NCBI RefSeq assembly: GCF_000321225.1
Contig: NW_004450459.1
Coordinates: forward strand, 1,136,471-1,200,470
Length of the DNA: 64,000 nt
From: Odobenus rosmarus divergens
Lineage: Eukaryota > Chordata > Mammalia > Carnivora > Odobenidae
Direction of reading: 5' to 3'
Made by a program: the position numbers and the translations under genes
The notes under the pieces: model-generated
The model's input: only the letters and a program-made list of their open reading frames with translations
The model's database searches: none
What the model was told of the DNA's origin: nothing
Part shown: positions 22,200 to 33,050 of the stretch, piece by piece
Layout: each line of letters begins with the position of its first letter
Position numbering within the stretch: the stretch's first letter is position 1

Positions 22200-22970
22200 C
22201 TTTCTCAGGATCATTAATTTATTTGACAAAATATTTCTTGAGCACCTACTAAGTCAGAAAAGGCCACAAAATCAAAAAGTGTTCATGAAATTGACATTCT
22301 AATGAAAGTAAATAAAAAATAAAAGATAGTTAATTGCTGTTTTAGGTACTATTAAGAACAGTGAGGACAATAAAAGTGATGGATGGGGCCGAAAGGAGTG
22401 GGTAGTGGTGGTGGGTGTATGTTTCCCAGCACTGCTATAACAAAGTGCCAGGAACTGGGTGGCTTAAAACAAAAGAAATGTATTGTCTCAGTGCTGGTGG
22501 CTAGAAGTTCAAAATCAAGGTGGGTTCCTCCTTGCCTCTTCTACCTTCTGGCAGCCCGTCATTCCTTGGCTTGCAGTAGCATAACTGAGTTCTCTGCTAA
22601 CCTTCTTCCCATGTCTCTGTTTGTGTATCTCCTGTTTGCATAAGGACACCGGTCATGATGGATTAAGGGCTGACCCTTCTCCAGTATGACCTTATCTTAA
22701 CTACATCGCAACAATCCTATTTATGAATAAGATCATATTCTGGTGTATTGGGAGTTAGGAATTCAGCCTATCTTTTTGGGAGATTATAATTCAATCCGTA
22801 ACAATGGGCTTTCTTGGGTGAACTGACTAGGGAAAAGGCCTTGCTAGGTGAAAACATTTGAACTGAACCTCACTGATGAGAAAGAGCGGTTGTGAAAATA
22901 TCTGGGTGCAGATCCTTTCCTGCCAGTGGGAACAGCAAGTGCCAGGACCCAGGGAATGAGCCTGTTGGAT
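22200..22970 (-). mobile_element. L2 LINE (antisense), split by an MLT1-type LTR
   Basis: The left part reads TTGACAAAATATTTCTTGAG, GCACCTACTAAG and a GATTGACATTCTAATG-like segment. The right part reads AAACATTTGAACTGAACC and GGAACAGCAAGTGCCAGGAC. Together they are a reversed L2-family element with the LTR at 22410-22803 inserted in the middle. Confidence 0.55.
22410..22803 (-). mobile_element. MaLR/MLT1-type solo LTR (antisense)
   Basis: The reversed LTR end is clear: GCTATAACAAAGTGCCAGGA, ACTGGGTGGCTTAAAACAAA and CTAGAAGTTCAAAATCAAGG, then ATAAGGACACCGGTCATGAT, with a right edge AATTCAATCCGTAACA. These are features of ERVL-MaLR LTRs. No internal gag or pol sequence is present, so it is a solo LTR. 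The subfamily is not resolved. Confidence 0.7.
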
Positions 22971-22990
22971 TCTAAAGTTTTACATTTTTA

Positions 22991-23196
22991 TTTTATTTTA
23001 TTTATTTATTTTTTAAAGATTTTATTTATTTTTTGACAGAGACAGCGAGAGAGGGAACACAAGCAGGGGGAGCGGGAGAGGGAGAAGCAGGCTTTCCGCC
23101 AAGCAGGGAGCCCGATGCGGGGCTCGATTCCAGGACCCTTGGATCATGACTTGAGCCGAAGGCAGACGCCCAAGGACTGAGCCACCCAGGCGCCCC
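22991..23196 (-). mobile_element. CAN SINE (SINEC), inserted into a second SINE's tail
   Basis: A complete antisense copy ending GAGCCACCCAGGCGCCCC. It lies directly beside the SINE at 23197-23410. The two share T-rich junctions (TATTTTATTTTATTTTT on both sides), which fits insertion of this one into the tail of the other. Confidence 0.95.
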
Positions 23197-23410
23197 TATT
23201 TTATTTTATTTTTAAAATATTTTTATTTATTTATTTGACAAAGAGAGAGAGAGACACTGCAAGAGAGAGAACACAAGCAGGGGGAGTGGGAGAGGGAGAA
23301 GCAGACTTCCTGCTGAGCATGGAGCCTGACATGGGGCTCGATCCCAGGACCCTAGGATCATGACCTGAGCCGAAGGCAGATGCTTAACAACTGAGCCACC
23401 CAGGCACCCC
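23197..23410 (-). mobile_element. CAN SINE (SINEC), host of a nested SINE
   Basis: A second antisense copy, ending ACCCAGGCACCCC. The outer duplication AGTTTTACATTTTTA is seen at about 22977-22990 and 23414-23428, bracketing both SINEs. This copy is therefore the older of the pair. Confidence 0.95.
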
Positions 23411-23571
23411 TACAGTTTTACATTTTTAAAAAGGCCAAAAAGAGTATCTGGTTTGGGCAGGTTACTTTTATGGTTAAAGTCAATAGGATTTTACTTTTAA
23501 ACATTTTTGGATGTTTTCACTTTTGGTAAGGCAAAGACCGAAACATTTTTTCCTTAAAAATTAACTGCTGA

Positions 23572-23700
23572 GGGGGGTGCCTGGGTGGCTCAGTCGGTTA
23601 AGCGTCTGACTTTTGATTTCGGCTCAGGTCATGATCTCAGGGTTGTGAGATCCATGTTCAGCATGGAGCCTGCTTGGGATTCTCTCGCCACCCCCCAAAA
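23572..23700 (+). mobile_element. CAN SINE (SINEC), short older form
   Basis: A sense copy with head GGTGCCTGGGTGGCTCAGTC and the older body GATCTCAGGGTTGTGAGATC. It lacks the CT-rich middle and ends in CACCCCCCAAAAAAA. Its imperfect duplication is AAATTAACTGCTGA at 23558-23571 and AAATTCAATTGCTGA at 23701-23715. Confidence 0.92.
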
Positions 23701-23715
23701 AAATTCAATTGCTGA

Positions 23716-24409
23716 AAAATCAGACCTACAAGCAGTGGCTTATCACATTTTAAGAATTTTATTGCTTAAAAATTTGCTTTGCATTTTAATGGTAGAATTC
23801 TCCATCACTATTTTTGGGTTTATTAACCTAAAAACTTTAAGTATATAACATCTGAGAATTAAGTAGACTTTGTAATAATAGAGATTATTTTCTAGAGGTA
23901 AATTATTTAAGGCTAAATATGGCCTTTAAAAACCTAACACCATATATTAAATTGTCATTTTCAACAAGATTATAACATTTTTGTAGTTCTCCTCTGTGAT
24001 ACCTAATGCTAAGTAGCATTAGCATGATTTATATTACATATTCATGAAAATTCTTAGTTTTCTTGAATTTAAAAATTGATTCAGAGTACAGAAAAATTTA
24101 TATGGAAATATAAATTTCCTGGGATAGTCAAGAAGATTCCATGTTAGACTGGTACCATCTTTTAGCATTCAGAAATTAAGATGAGGTAACTTAAAATATT
24201 GTAATATTTAATGCAAAATTGACACAATGTGATATTTGCATTAAGATGTTATATATGCATACTTTAGCCAGAACTTTGATGTGGTTAATACAGATATATT
24301 TGTTTATATTAAAGAAAAACATATTACTTATGAGTAACAAGCTTCTGCAAAAAATTCTGAAGGAGTTAAAAAATGCTTATGTAAAATTAAATTTTTATAG
24401 AGAATGGCT
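23716..24409. other. No recognised feature (very AT-rich)
   Basis: AT-rich sequence with no nameable repeat, exon or RNA gene. Confidence 0.35.
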
Positions 24410-24665
24410 ATTTAGGTAAGGCTGAGGGTCAAAAACATAGACTGGGGCCAAGGCTGCCGGGTTCGAATCCTTGCTTGGCTTTGTCCAGCTGCATGACTCT
24501 GAATAAGTCAATTAGCTCTACTTTGCTCTGGTTTCCTAAAATGGCAAATATAAAAATGGTGCCTAACACAGAGGATTGTTAGGAAGGTAGAGTGATTAAT
24601 GCATATACATTTCTAAGAACAGGGCACATAGTAAGTGCAATGTAAGTGGTAGCTGTTATTATTTT
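24410..24665 (+). mobile_element. MIR SINE, nearly complete
   Basis: Sense order is well kept: GGGTTCGAATCCTTGCTTGG, GTCCAGCTGCATGACTCTG, TTTCCTAAAATGGCAAATAT, ATTGTTAGGAAGGTAGAGTG, GGGCACATAGTAAGTGCAAT and a terminal GCTGTTATTATT. The GTTCGAATCC box is the tRNA B-box relic. Confidence 0.8.
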
Positions 24666-25634
24666 TACTGTGTTAATTAAAAATTAACTATATTCACTAG
24701 TTAGAAACTTACTATGTAAAATATAAATATGGTTATAATGTCTTTTATGCCTTGTTACAAATCAAAAGCTAATTTGAGAGAGATAAGAAAATTGTCAACA
24801 GTATTTCTAAGGCTCTGTTTTAATATTACTAATCTGTCAAAAGTATTTTATATGCTGACCCACTTGGTTACTGATAGCAATGACTATGTTCAAGAGATTT
24901 TGTTAGGTCTTAAAGAAGAAAGAAAGATGATTAAGCTGTCAATCCTGCTCTTAAGAACCTGCCCATCCGAAAGGGGAGATAAGATATAATTTAGTATAAT
25001 ACCAAGTGGAATGAGATAAGTGTTACACCAAGAGTGTGATTTAGTACTGTGAGTGCCTGTGGAGGCTGTGTAGTATCTGAGAGGTTTTGTGGTTAAGAGG
25101 GGCATGGATAAAAATTTAGGAACTGACGACATTTTTAGGGGGTGGGGAGGCTAGGAGAAATCTGGGGTAGAGGAGGAACAGAGAGATGGATGGACGAAAG
25201 ACCAAGAATCATGTCCCCGAGTTAAGAGAGGAAAGAATTTCTGGGAAAAGAAATGGGCTATCACAAATAAAACAGAAGAGTCAAGGAGAATGAGACTTTA
25301 GAAAGACCGTGAAAAGCATTCCCTCCTCATCCTCCTTGGGCCAGAGATTTGGTTGGGTATTCATTGGCTTTTCTTGACAAAATAGCACGTAACAGAATTT
25401 CTGAGACATGGCATATAACTGAAAGAATCATCAGGTCAGATAAGATATCATTTATTTATATTGATGTGATTCAAATACGGTAAAATTTCTAGTTGTGTGT
25501 GGTTTTTTAAAAATTCTCTAAAGAGTACTTTCAAGACTAGCTACCATTTGTTTAGCATTTTTTTGTCTGACAAGCATCCTCCGAAACAATTGAGATGATT
25601 ATGCTCTTGTTTAAAGCCTTGCAGATGCTCTTGC
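24666..25634. other. No recognised feature
   Basis: No nameable repeat. The 86-residue frame at 24729-24989 shows no domain or splice support. Confidence 0.35.
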
Positions 25635-25782
25635 AGTTGATATTGTCACTTTCATTTTATGGATAAGGAAGCCGTGGTCCAGGGAGGAGGTGACCAACTC
25701 ACAATCCAACTGTAGCAAGTGACCAAGGTGGATTCGAACCTGGCCTGTCTGGCCCCAAAGCCTGGACTCTTAACCAATTTTA
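25635..25782 (-). mobile_element. MIR SINE (antisense)
   Basis: Reversed MIR with CATTTTATGGATAAGGAAGC and the B-box relic GGATTCGAACCTGGCCTGTC, ending CCTGGACTCTTAACCA. Confidence 0.75.
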
Positions 25783-26404
25783 GATGATAATTGTTCGGTA
25801 CCTTGAAGGTATTTTAGATGCAGAGTTGTTAAGAGCCAACTTCTGATGACTGGCCACACTGGCCTTGTTGCTGTTCTTTCAGTAACACACCCCCGTGCAC
25901 CCCCATCCGAGAACATCTTCCTTATGGGTTTATTTGTTTTTCGTCTCCTAACTTTCACTGTCTATCTTAGTTACTGCTGTATTCTCAGGACCTAGTTCAC
26001 GATGGGCGCTTAGTATCTGTGGGATGAAGGAATGCATGGTATCTCAAAGATACAGGATTTTAAATCATTGGTGAGATCCTGCAGGTCAGTGGAGATGCCT
26101 GAAGTGTCAGTTCATGTCAGCGGTTGTTCCTTTTCTGTTTAACATGTCTTTTCTCAATAACTTTGAATTGAGAACTAGGGGACATTTTAAAGGAAAGTAC
26201 TAAAACTTTCTGCTGTATTTAAAGTGATACAACTTCCTTGTAGAAAATTTTGCAAACACAGAAAAATGTGTTTTAAAATCACTTTTAGTACTGTTTCTGG
26301 AAGCTAAATTTTAGCATTTGGATATATGTTTTCAGTTCTTTATAGATTGCTTTCTTTTTCTCAGCAATGAATCATGATGACTTCTTGGGTCATCCGTTAT
26401 TCTT
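25783..26404. other. Mostly unassigned; short L2 3' tail
   Basis: A brief sense L2-like 3' end is suggested at about 25960-26035 (ATTCTCAGGACCTAGTTCAC, GGGCGCTTAGTATCTGTGGG). The rest is unassigned. Confidence 0.35.
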
Positions 26405-26431
26405 CTAAACTTAATTTTAAAAATAGACTTT

Positions 26432-26638
26432 ATTTATTTATTTGAAGATTTTATTTATTTATTTGACAGAGAGATAGAGAGAGAGCACAAGTAGGCAGAG
26501 AGGCAGGCAGAGGGAGAGGGAGAAGCAGGCTCCCTGCTGAGCAGGGACCCCAATGCGGGGCTTGATCCGAGGACCCTGGGATCATGACCCGAGCCAAAGG
26601 CAGACAGATGCCTAACTGACTAAGCCACCCAGGCGCCC
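26432..26638 (-). mobile_element. CAN SINE (SINEC), first of two at one target
   Basis: An antisense copy ending AGCCACCCAGGCGCCCT. The target motif GACTTTATTT precedes it at 26426-26435 and follows it at 26640-26649. Confidence 0.95.
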
Positions 26639-26646
26639 TGACTTTA

Positions 26647-26841
26647 TTTTTTTTTAAGATTTTATTTATTTGTTAGAGAGAGAGAGAGAGAATGAGCACA
26701 GGGGAGGGGCAGAGGGAGAAAGAGAGAGAAGCAGACTCCCTACTGAGCAGGGAGCCCGACATAGGGCTCTATCCCAGGACCCGGAGATCATGACCTGAGC
26801 CGAAGGCAGAGGCTTAAGTGACTGAGCCACCCAGGGACCCC
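26647..26841 (-). mobile_element. CAN SINE (SINEC), second of two at one target
   Basis: An antisense copy with an expanded GAGAGAGA segment, ending GCCACCCAGGGACCCC. The motif GACTTTATTTTT flanks it at 26640-26651 and 26849-26860. With the neighbouring SINE there are three copies of one target motif. Confidence 0.95.
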
Positions 26842-27564
26842 AATAATAGACTTTATTTTTAAGAGCAGTTTTGGGTTCACAGCAAAATTGAGCAGAAAGC
26901 ACAGAGATTTCCCATATATCCCCTTCCCGCAAACAAGCCGAGCCTCCACCATCCACACCCTGTACCAGAATGGCACATTGGTTAAAATGGATGATCAACT
27001 TTGACACATCATCATCACCCAAAGTCCATAGTTTACAGTAGGTTCACTCTTGGTGTTGTACAATCTGTGGATTTGGACAAATGTATAGTGACATGTATTC
27101 ACCATTATCATCTCACACAGAATAGTTTTACTGCCCTAAAAATCCTGTGTTCCGCCTCTTCTTCCTTTCCGCCAACATCATCCCCTAGCAACCTCTGAGC
27201 CTTTTACTGTTTCTATAGCTAAACTTAATTTTTAATAGGTGTAGAATATTCCATTTTATGCATATGCCATGTTTTACTTAACTCTGGTTGGACAGCGAGG
27301 TGATTTTTCTGCATGTTAAATAACCTGATGTATGGCCTTGTACACAGATTTTTGTTTACAACTCCGATTATTTCCCAAAATGGCCATTTGGAGGATTAAA
27401 GGATATGAACATTTTAAGGCCTTTGTTACGTATCCTCTAACAGCCCAATCCTTCAGAAGTTTTCTAAAACCGTTTTTTCCCTCCCACTAAGAATGTATGA
27501 AAGAGCTTAATAGGAAGAACTGTCCTATTAGTTGCAAAAATACAGACACAATAATAATCGCAGA

Positions 27565-27750
27565 TGTATGTACAGTTCGCTATGTGCCAGCCATTGTTTG
27601 TTTTAAGTGCTTTTCTTGATTTCACTCATCAAATCGTCACGATAATGCTGTTGGTTAGTACTATTATTAGCTCCATTTTAAAGATGAGAAAACCAGCACA
27701 CAAAGAGGTTAAGTAACTTGCCCAAATGGTTTTCTTAACTGTAATGTAAG
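27565..27750 (-). mobile_element. MIR SINE (antisense)
   Basis: Reversed MIR: TATGTGCCAGCCATTGTTTG, CTCCATTTTAAAGATGAGAA, GAGGTTAAGTAACTTGCCCA. Confidence 0.8.
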
Positions 27751-27892
27751 CCTGAAACCTCAGCTTATTGTGTCACGTGTTCTGTGTTTTTCTGGCCCAT
27801 AGTGCAAACTCACCAAATGTCACCAGTTGTATTCGGGATACAAGTAGTAGCATCAAAGACATATGAGAACTAAAATGATCATAGAGAATTTT

Positions 27893-28073
27893 TTTAAAAA
27901 GAATTTATTTGAGAGAGAGAGAGAGAATGAGCAGTGGGGAGGGGCAGAGGGAGAGAAAGAAGCAGACTCCCTGCTGAGCAGGGAGCCTGATGCGGGGCTT
28001 GATCCGAGGACCCCAGGATCATGACCTGAGCCTAAGGCAGATGCTTAACTGACTGAGCCACCCAGGTGCCCTG
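27893..28073 (-). mobile_element. CAN SINE (SINEC), with 21 bp TSD (one mismatch)
   Basis: A complete antisense copy with a GAGAGAGAGAGAATGAGC middle. The duplication lies at 27872-27892 and 28074-28094 (core CATAGAGAATTTT) with a single difference. Confidence 0.96.
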
Positions 28074-28094
28074 AAAATGAACATAGAGAATTTT

Positions 28095-29618
28095 ATTGGC
28101 TCTTAGTTTTTCAGTTAATGGATAATTACTCAACTAGAATTTTCCTTAATTCTTTCCTTCAGATTTCAACCTCATCTAACACACTTGGCATTTAGTACAT
28201 TATGTTGATTAACTACTACTTAATGACAGGTTATAATTTCTTTTTTTAAATTTTCTGAGAAGAAACTGGATGTAGCATAAGTCCATCAGATGCTTTTGAA
28301 TTCTTAACTCTGGCTTTGCTATTTTCAGTATAGAAGTGCTCTCTGGCAAATAGTAAAATATGATCGAAATTATTATTATTTTTTTGACTAAAATTATTAA
28401 TCCCAATTGGTAATTAAAAGAAACACAGACAATAACCCACTTTTCTTTAAACCAAATGAGAGCTTCCATGTGACAGCAGGTAAAGGCAGCATTTTAATTT
28501 TTGGCTTTACTGTGGAAATTCTGCTTTAAACAAATAAAAAGGCATACTCTTTTTCCTCCTTTCCACTGTTCTTCCCTAAACCTCAACCGTTACCCTTTGC
28601 ACACATTTCATATTTCTGTTGATTTGCTCCTGAGGATGCTTGCATATTTGCTGCTAAGTGCTTTTCTGGGTCTTTTTAGAAAAAGACAGACTGGTTTATT
28701 GCCTAGGTTTGGGGCTGTATCCTTTGGTTTCCTGGCTCATTGAGATATTGAGTCTTCAACTTTTAGCTGCCTTTGAGTGAATGCTCCGATGTCATGGGGA
28801 GACTCAGTGGGACTGATAACCATTAAGGGGTGTTTTTTATTTTCACTTGTTAAATCCCCAAAACTAATGCTATTAGAGGGCTTTTCATAGAAATAGAAAG
28901 CTCTGTCTATTCATCTTTTTAACTCTCATGTCACATAGCCTTGTACATAGTGGGCATTCAGTAAGTGCTGTTGAATATATAATTCTTGTTAATTGATTCA
29001 TATAAAATTACACTGTACATTGTTTGTTATTAGAAATGTTAATTATGGGTTTATTTAGTTTGTGTTTACACTCTTATCTGTGGGAACATTGAAGGAAACG
29101 CTTGTAGAGTTTTTCCTTTAAGCTTTAAAGGAAAACACATATTTGGATAAAGCTGTACTTCTTTTTTCAAATGCCCATTATAGAGTAGCCAACTGACAGT
29201 TACTTGCTTCTCTATGTAAGAAATATAGAAAAGAAATACTTGGAGTAAAATGTCTAATTATTCTTTGTAAACAGACCACATAATGTGAAATGACCAGGTT
29301 TAGGGATTACATTTTTCAAAGCCAGCAATAAAGTAAACAAAGTTTAACATGCATTTCTTTAAGCTGAAGATGCTAGAGCTTTTTCATTGCTTCTTTTTGG
29401 TTTAAAACAGTCCATTTGACATTTCTTTGCAAAGCAGTAACTTATGAGTTAATTGCAAGTAAGGTTCTCTTTCTTCAGACACATTAAAAAACTATCCACA
29501 AATTTTTCTTTCCTCCTCCTCTGGCATAGGTATGATGTCTGTACTTAAAACAGGAAATTGGTAAGCTCTTTTTGAAGGTGGTGGTAGAACCCTGACTTTG
29601 ACAAGTTAGTTCACATCC
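28095..29618. other. Mostly repeat-poor; short L2/MIR-like 3' tail
   Basis: The segment 28925-28980 (CCTTGTACATAGTGGGCATT, CAGTAAGTGCTGTTGAATAT) looks like a sense L2 3' terminus. The rest, including 28980-29600, contains no nameable repeat. No exon was found. Confidence 0.35.
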
Positions 29619-29632
29619 GCCCCCAAGGTTTA

Positions 29633-29845
29633 TTTTTTTATTATTTTTTTAAGATTTTATTTATTTATTTGACAGAGAGAGAAGGAGACACAGTGAGAGA
29701 GGGAACACAAGCAGAGAGAGTGGGAGAGGGAGAAGCAGGCTTCCAGCCGAGCAGGGAGCCCAATGCGGGGCTCAATCCCAGGACCCTGGGATCATGACCT
29801 GAGCCGAAGGCAGACGCTTAATGACTGAGCCACCTAGGCGCCCCT
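29633..29845 (-). mobile_element. CAN SINE (SINEC), with TSD
   Basis: A complete antisense copy. The duplication is GCCCCCAAGGTTT at 29619-29631 and GCCCCCAAGTTTT at 29846-29858. The head ends GCCACCTAGGCGCCCCT. Confidence 0.96.
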
Positions 29846-29858
29846 GCCCCCAAGTTTT

Positions 29859-30344
29859 AGTTTAAAGATGCGACTTGGATAATAATATTGCATCTAGAAG
29901 TACTTTGTGCCAGGATATATTACTGGTGTTTTGGGGGGAGGAAATTACTTGATAATTTTATGCAGTTTTTTCATGCTTCCTTAGAATTCTTTCTAAAATG
30001 GATGGATTTTCTTTAGGAATTTCAGAAAGCTTTTAGGGGAATATTCCTAAAATTGTATGCTCTACATATATTATTATTTTGTTGAGAATTAAAGTTAAAT
30101 TCATCTCTCTGATTTGAAGGTAGGTAAGAATCATGGTTAGTCCTCTGCCTAAAGAAAATATTGGTAGGCAATGTTGGGAGTTGGTGGGCAGTAGACAGCT
30201 GATTTCCATAAAATCAGAATGACAGCTTGAGAGGGAAAAATGGCCATGCTTCAAAATCATGGTTTTGGGAGGATTATTTTGAGAATCTTTTGTGACAGAC
30301 AGATCCCCGAAGTATCTGTCATTATATTCTCTTGTCTCAATACC
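29859..30344. other. No recognised feature
   Basis: AT-rich, with no nameable element. Confidence 0.35.
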
Positions 30345-30530
30345 TAAGACTTAACTAGGACATTAGCCTTTCCAGCATTACCCAAATCACAGAAAGGATC
30401 TTCCTGTCTACCTTTCTCATTTTGTAGGTGAGGAACCTGAGGTTCTGAGAGGTTCTGGGAGGTGTCCAAGCCAGGGCCAGTCTAACACTTACCATCACAT
30501 GTCTGGCTGCTAATCTATCCAGACCTGGTA
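30345..30530 (-). mobile_element. MIR-like SINE fragment (antisense)
   Basis: Reversed MIR-like order CTCATTTTGTAGGTGAGGAA, CCTGAGGTTCTGAGAGG, then CCAGGGCCAGTCTAACACTT. Diverged, so the call is tentative. Confidence 0.4.
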
Positions 30531-30713
30531 CAGGGTACACATTAGGATTGATTTGCAAGTATGTATACAGATGTGGAGAAAGTGCTGATGGGACCAGTGG
30601 TATTCTTTTTCATCCTGAGAAATCTGTCTACTGATTAGGCTGTTCTTACAGTGCCTTTTCAGATATGATTTTAGCTTTAAAATCAAGTCACGTTGTAGGC
30701 AGAAGTAGATCCT

Positions 30714-30890
30714 GCCTTGGTCTGTTTGGGCTGCTATAATCAAGTACCAAAGACTGGATAGCTTATAACAACAGAAATTTCTTTCTTATGGCTCTGGAGG
30801 CTGGAAGTCTGAGATCAGGGTGCCAGCATGGTTGGGTCTGGTGAGGTTATCTTCCAGGTTATAGACATCTCATATGCTTACATGACAGAA
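30714..30890 (-). mobile_element. MaLR/MLT1-type LTR fragment (antisense)
   Basis: The LTR end reads GTCTGTTTGGGCTGCTATAA, ACTGGATAGCTTATAACAAC, GGCTCTGGAGGCTGGAAGTC, GAGATCAGGGTGCCAGCATG. The remainder of the LTR is lost against the L1 that follows. Confidence 0.65.
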
Positions 30891-31093
30891 AGAGTTGTGG
30901 TTTTCCTCATGTTTCCTGTGCTTGGGGTTCATTGAGCTTCTTGGATCTATGAGGTTTTAGCTTTCAAGAAAGTTTGAAAATTTTATACCATTAAAATTTT
31001 TTTCTACCCCTTCTTCATTCTCCTTCCTTTGGGAGTCTGTATTTACCTGTATATTAGACTGCTTGCAGTTGTCTTACAGCTCACTGATACTCC

Positions 31094-31293
31094 TTTTTTT
31101 TTTTTTTTTTAAGATTTTGTTTATTTATTTGACAGAGAGAGATAGAGCAGGAACCCAAGCAGGGGGAGTGGGAGAGGGAGAAGCAGGCTTGCAGCGCAGC
31201 AGGGTGCCCAATGCGGGACTCAATCCCAGGACCCTGGGATCATGACCTGAGCCGAAGGCAGACGCTTAATGACTGAGCCACCCAGGCACCCCA
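31094..31293 (-). mobile_element. CAN SINE (SINEC), with short TSD
   Basis: A complete antisense copy with a 19-T run at the left and head ending ACCCAGGCACCCC. The duplication GATACTCC is at 31086-31093 and 31294-31301. Confidence 0.95.
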
Positions 31294-32181
31294 GATACTC
31301 CATTTTTAAAAATTCTCTTTTGTCTCTTTTTCACTTTGGAGAGCTACTATTGCTTTGTCTTCAAGCTTAGTAATCTTTTCTTTGGCAATGTCTAAAATAA
31401 TCCAGTCCAGTGTATCTTTCATCTCAGACCTTGTAGTTTTCATCTCTAGAAGTGATATTTGGGTCTTTTGAAATATCTTCCATATCTCTATTTAGCTTTT
31501 TGAACATACAGAATACAATTATAGCTGTTTTAATGTCCTTGTCTGTTAATTCTAATATTTGTATATCAACTCTGGATTGAGATTGATTGATTTATGTCCT
31601 TATGAGTCATAATTTCCTGCTTCTTTGCATGCCTGGTAATTTCTGATTAGATGCCAAATATTGTGAATTTTATCTTGTTCGTCCTGGATATTTTTTAATT
31701 CCTATATTCTTCAACTTTGTTCTATGATGCAGTTAATTTACTTGGAAATAGCTTGATTCTCTTAGGTCTTGTTTTAAGATTTAGTAGGTAGGACTAGAAC
31801 AGTGCTTAATTTAGGGCTAATTACTTCCCAGAACTGGGTAAGACCCTTGCGCGTACTTTGTCCAGTGTCCTCTGAATCGTAAGACTTTCCAGTGTGGCAG
31901 GTGGGAGCAGGCACTATTCTTGATTCTGTGAGAGTGTGGGCACTGCACTGTTACCTCTAATCCTTCTTGACGTTTTTTTCCCTTCAACCTCCTTAATTTC
32001 CTCATACCCGTGAGCAGGACTAAGCGGAATTCTTGAGAACTCTCTGCATCTCTCCAGAATTCTCTCTCTGTGAACTTCTTTCCTTTGAACCATAGCTTCC
32101 TGGGTGTTCTGGACTTTCAACTCAGTAAGTCTGCTGGTTCCTGCCTGGCTTCTCCCTCCCTGTGCTGTGGCCAGAACTCTT

Positions 32182-32373
32182 TTTTTTTTTTTAAGATTTT
32201 ATTTATTTATTTGACAGAGACAGCAAGAGAGGGAACACAAGCAGGGGAGTGGGAGAGGGAGAAGCAGGCTCCCCGCGGAGCAGGGAGCCTGATGTGGGGC
32301 TCGATTCCAGGACCCTGAGATCATGACCTGAGCCAAAGGCAGCCGCTTAACCAACTGAGCCACCCAGGCACCC
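32182..32373 (-). mobile_element. CAN SINE (SINEC), recent, with perfect 16 bp TSD
   Basis: A complete antisense copy. The duplication TGTGGCCAGAACTCTT is perfect at 32166-32181 and 32374-32389. Confidence 0.98.
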
Positions 32374-32583
32374 TGTGGCCAGAACTCTTAAGGCAGTAAG
32401 CAGGTACAATCTTAGGATTCACCTCACTTTCCCCTCTTCCAGAGATCACTGTTCTTGTTGCTAGATGGTGTCTTGGAAACTATTTCTTCATATGTTTTGT
32501 CCACTTTTTGGTTGTTTCTGATAGAAAGGCAAATTTGGTCCTTGTTAGTTCATCTTGGCTAGAAGTGGAAGTTCCCTGGGTCT

Positions 32584-32599
32584 CCCCCCCCCCCCCCCC
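32584..32599. repeat. C16 homopolymer
   Basis: Sixteen consecutive C residues followed by GGG. Such tracts are prone to length error in sequencing and can form i-motif or G-quadruplex structures. Confidence 0.95.
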
Positions 32600-32789
32600 G
32601 GGTCTTTTGAAAGTAAGGAGGCAGACAGAGGAATGAAATAGAGGCCTTGAGAGGTTGTGGGAAAAGTTTACATAGACAATGTGGTGAATGGGAAAGCATA
32701 GCTGACATGGTAAGGGTTTCTCTGGCGTGACTACTGGCTTTATTGATTCATTGATGATTCTTTGGTAGGAACTATTTATTTATTTATTT

Positions 32790-33050
32790 GTTTGTTTGTT
32801 TAGTGCCTGCTCTGTGCCAGGGCCTTGACATGCATTATTTCTCATTTCTGCAATAAGCCTGAAAGGTGTTGTTATTGATAATCCTTCTCCATCCCCCATC
32901 CCCCAGCTTTGTCCCACCCTCAGTCCCAGCCCTTCTCAATGTCAGAGATGAGGAAATAGAATGTGAAGTGACTGCCAAAGTCTTGCTGCTCGTAGACTAT
33001 ATAATCAGATTTCAAGCCCCATTCTTGTAGCTTCCAAACCAACTGGTCCC
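32790..33050 (-). mobile_element. MIR SINE (antisense), interrupted
   Basis: Reversed MIR with GCCTGCTCTGTGCCAGGGCC, TTGACATGCATTATTTC, then after an unrelated C-rich insertion GTCAGAGATGAGGAAATAGA and TCAAGCCCCATTCTTGTAGC. Confidence 0.6.

Larger units (their letters stand above)
26405..27500 (-). mobile_element. L1 fragment (antisense), interrupted by two SINEs
   Basis: The reversed L1M 3' region is recognised after the SINEs: CAGTTTTGGGTTCACAGCAA, AGATTTCCCATATATCCCC, TTGACACATCATCATCACCC, CACTCTTGGTGTTGTACAAT, and further right AAAGGATATGAACATTTTAA. Two CAN SINEs (26432-26638 and 26647-26841) sit in its left part. Confidence 0.7.
30895..32575 (-). mobile_element. Old L1 fragment (antisense), interrupted by two SINEs
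   Basis: Reversed L1M-type sequence: GGGGTTCATTGAGCTTCTTG, TTGCAGTTGTCTTACAGCTC, TCTCTAGAAGTGATATTTGG, AAATATTGTGAATTTTATCT, and a right edge AGTTCATCTTGGCTAGAAGT. CAN SINEs at 31094-31293 and 32182-32373 interrupt it. No intact frame survives. Confidence 0.65.
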
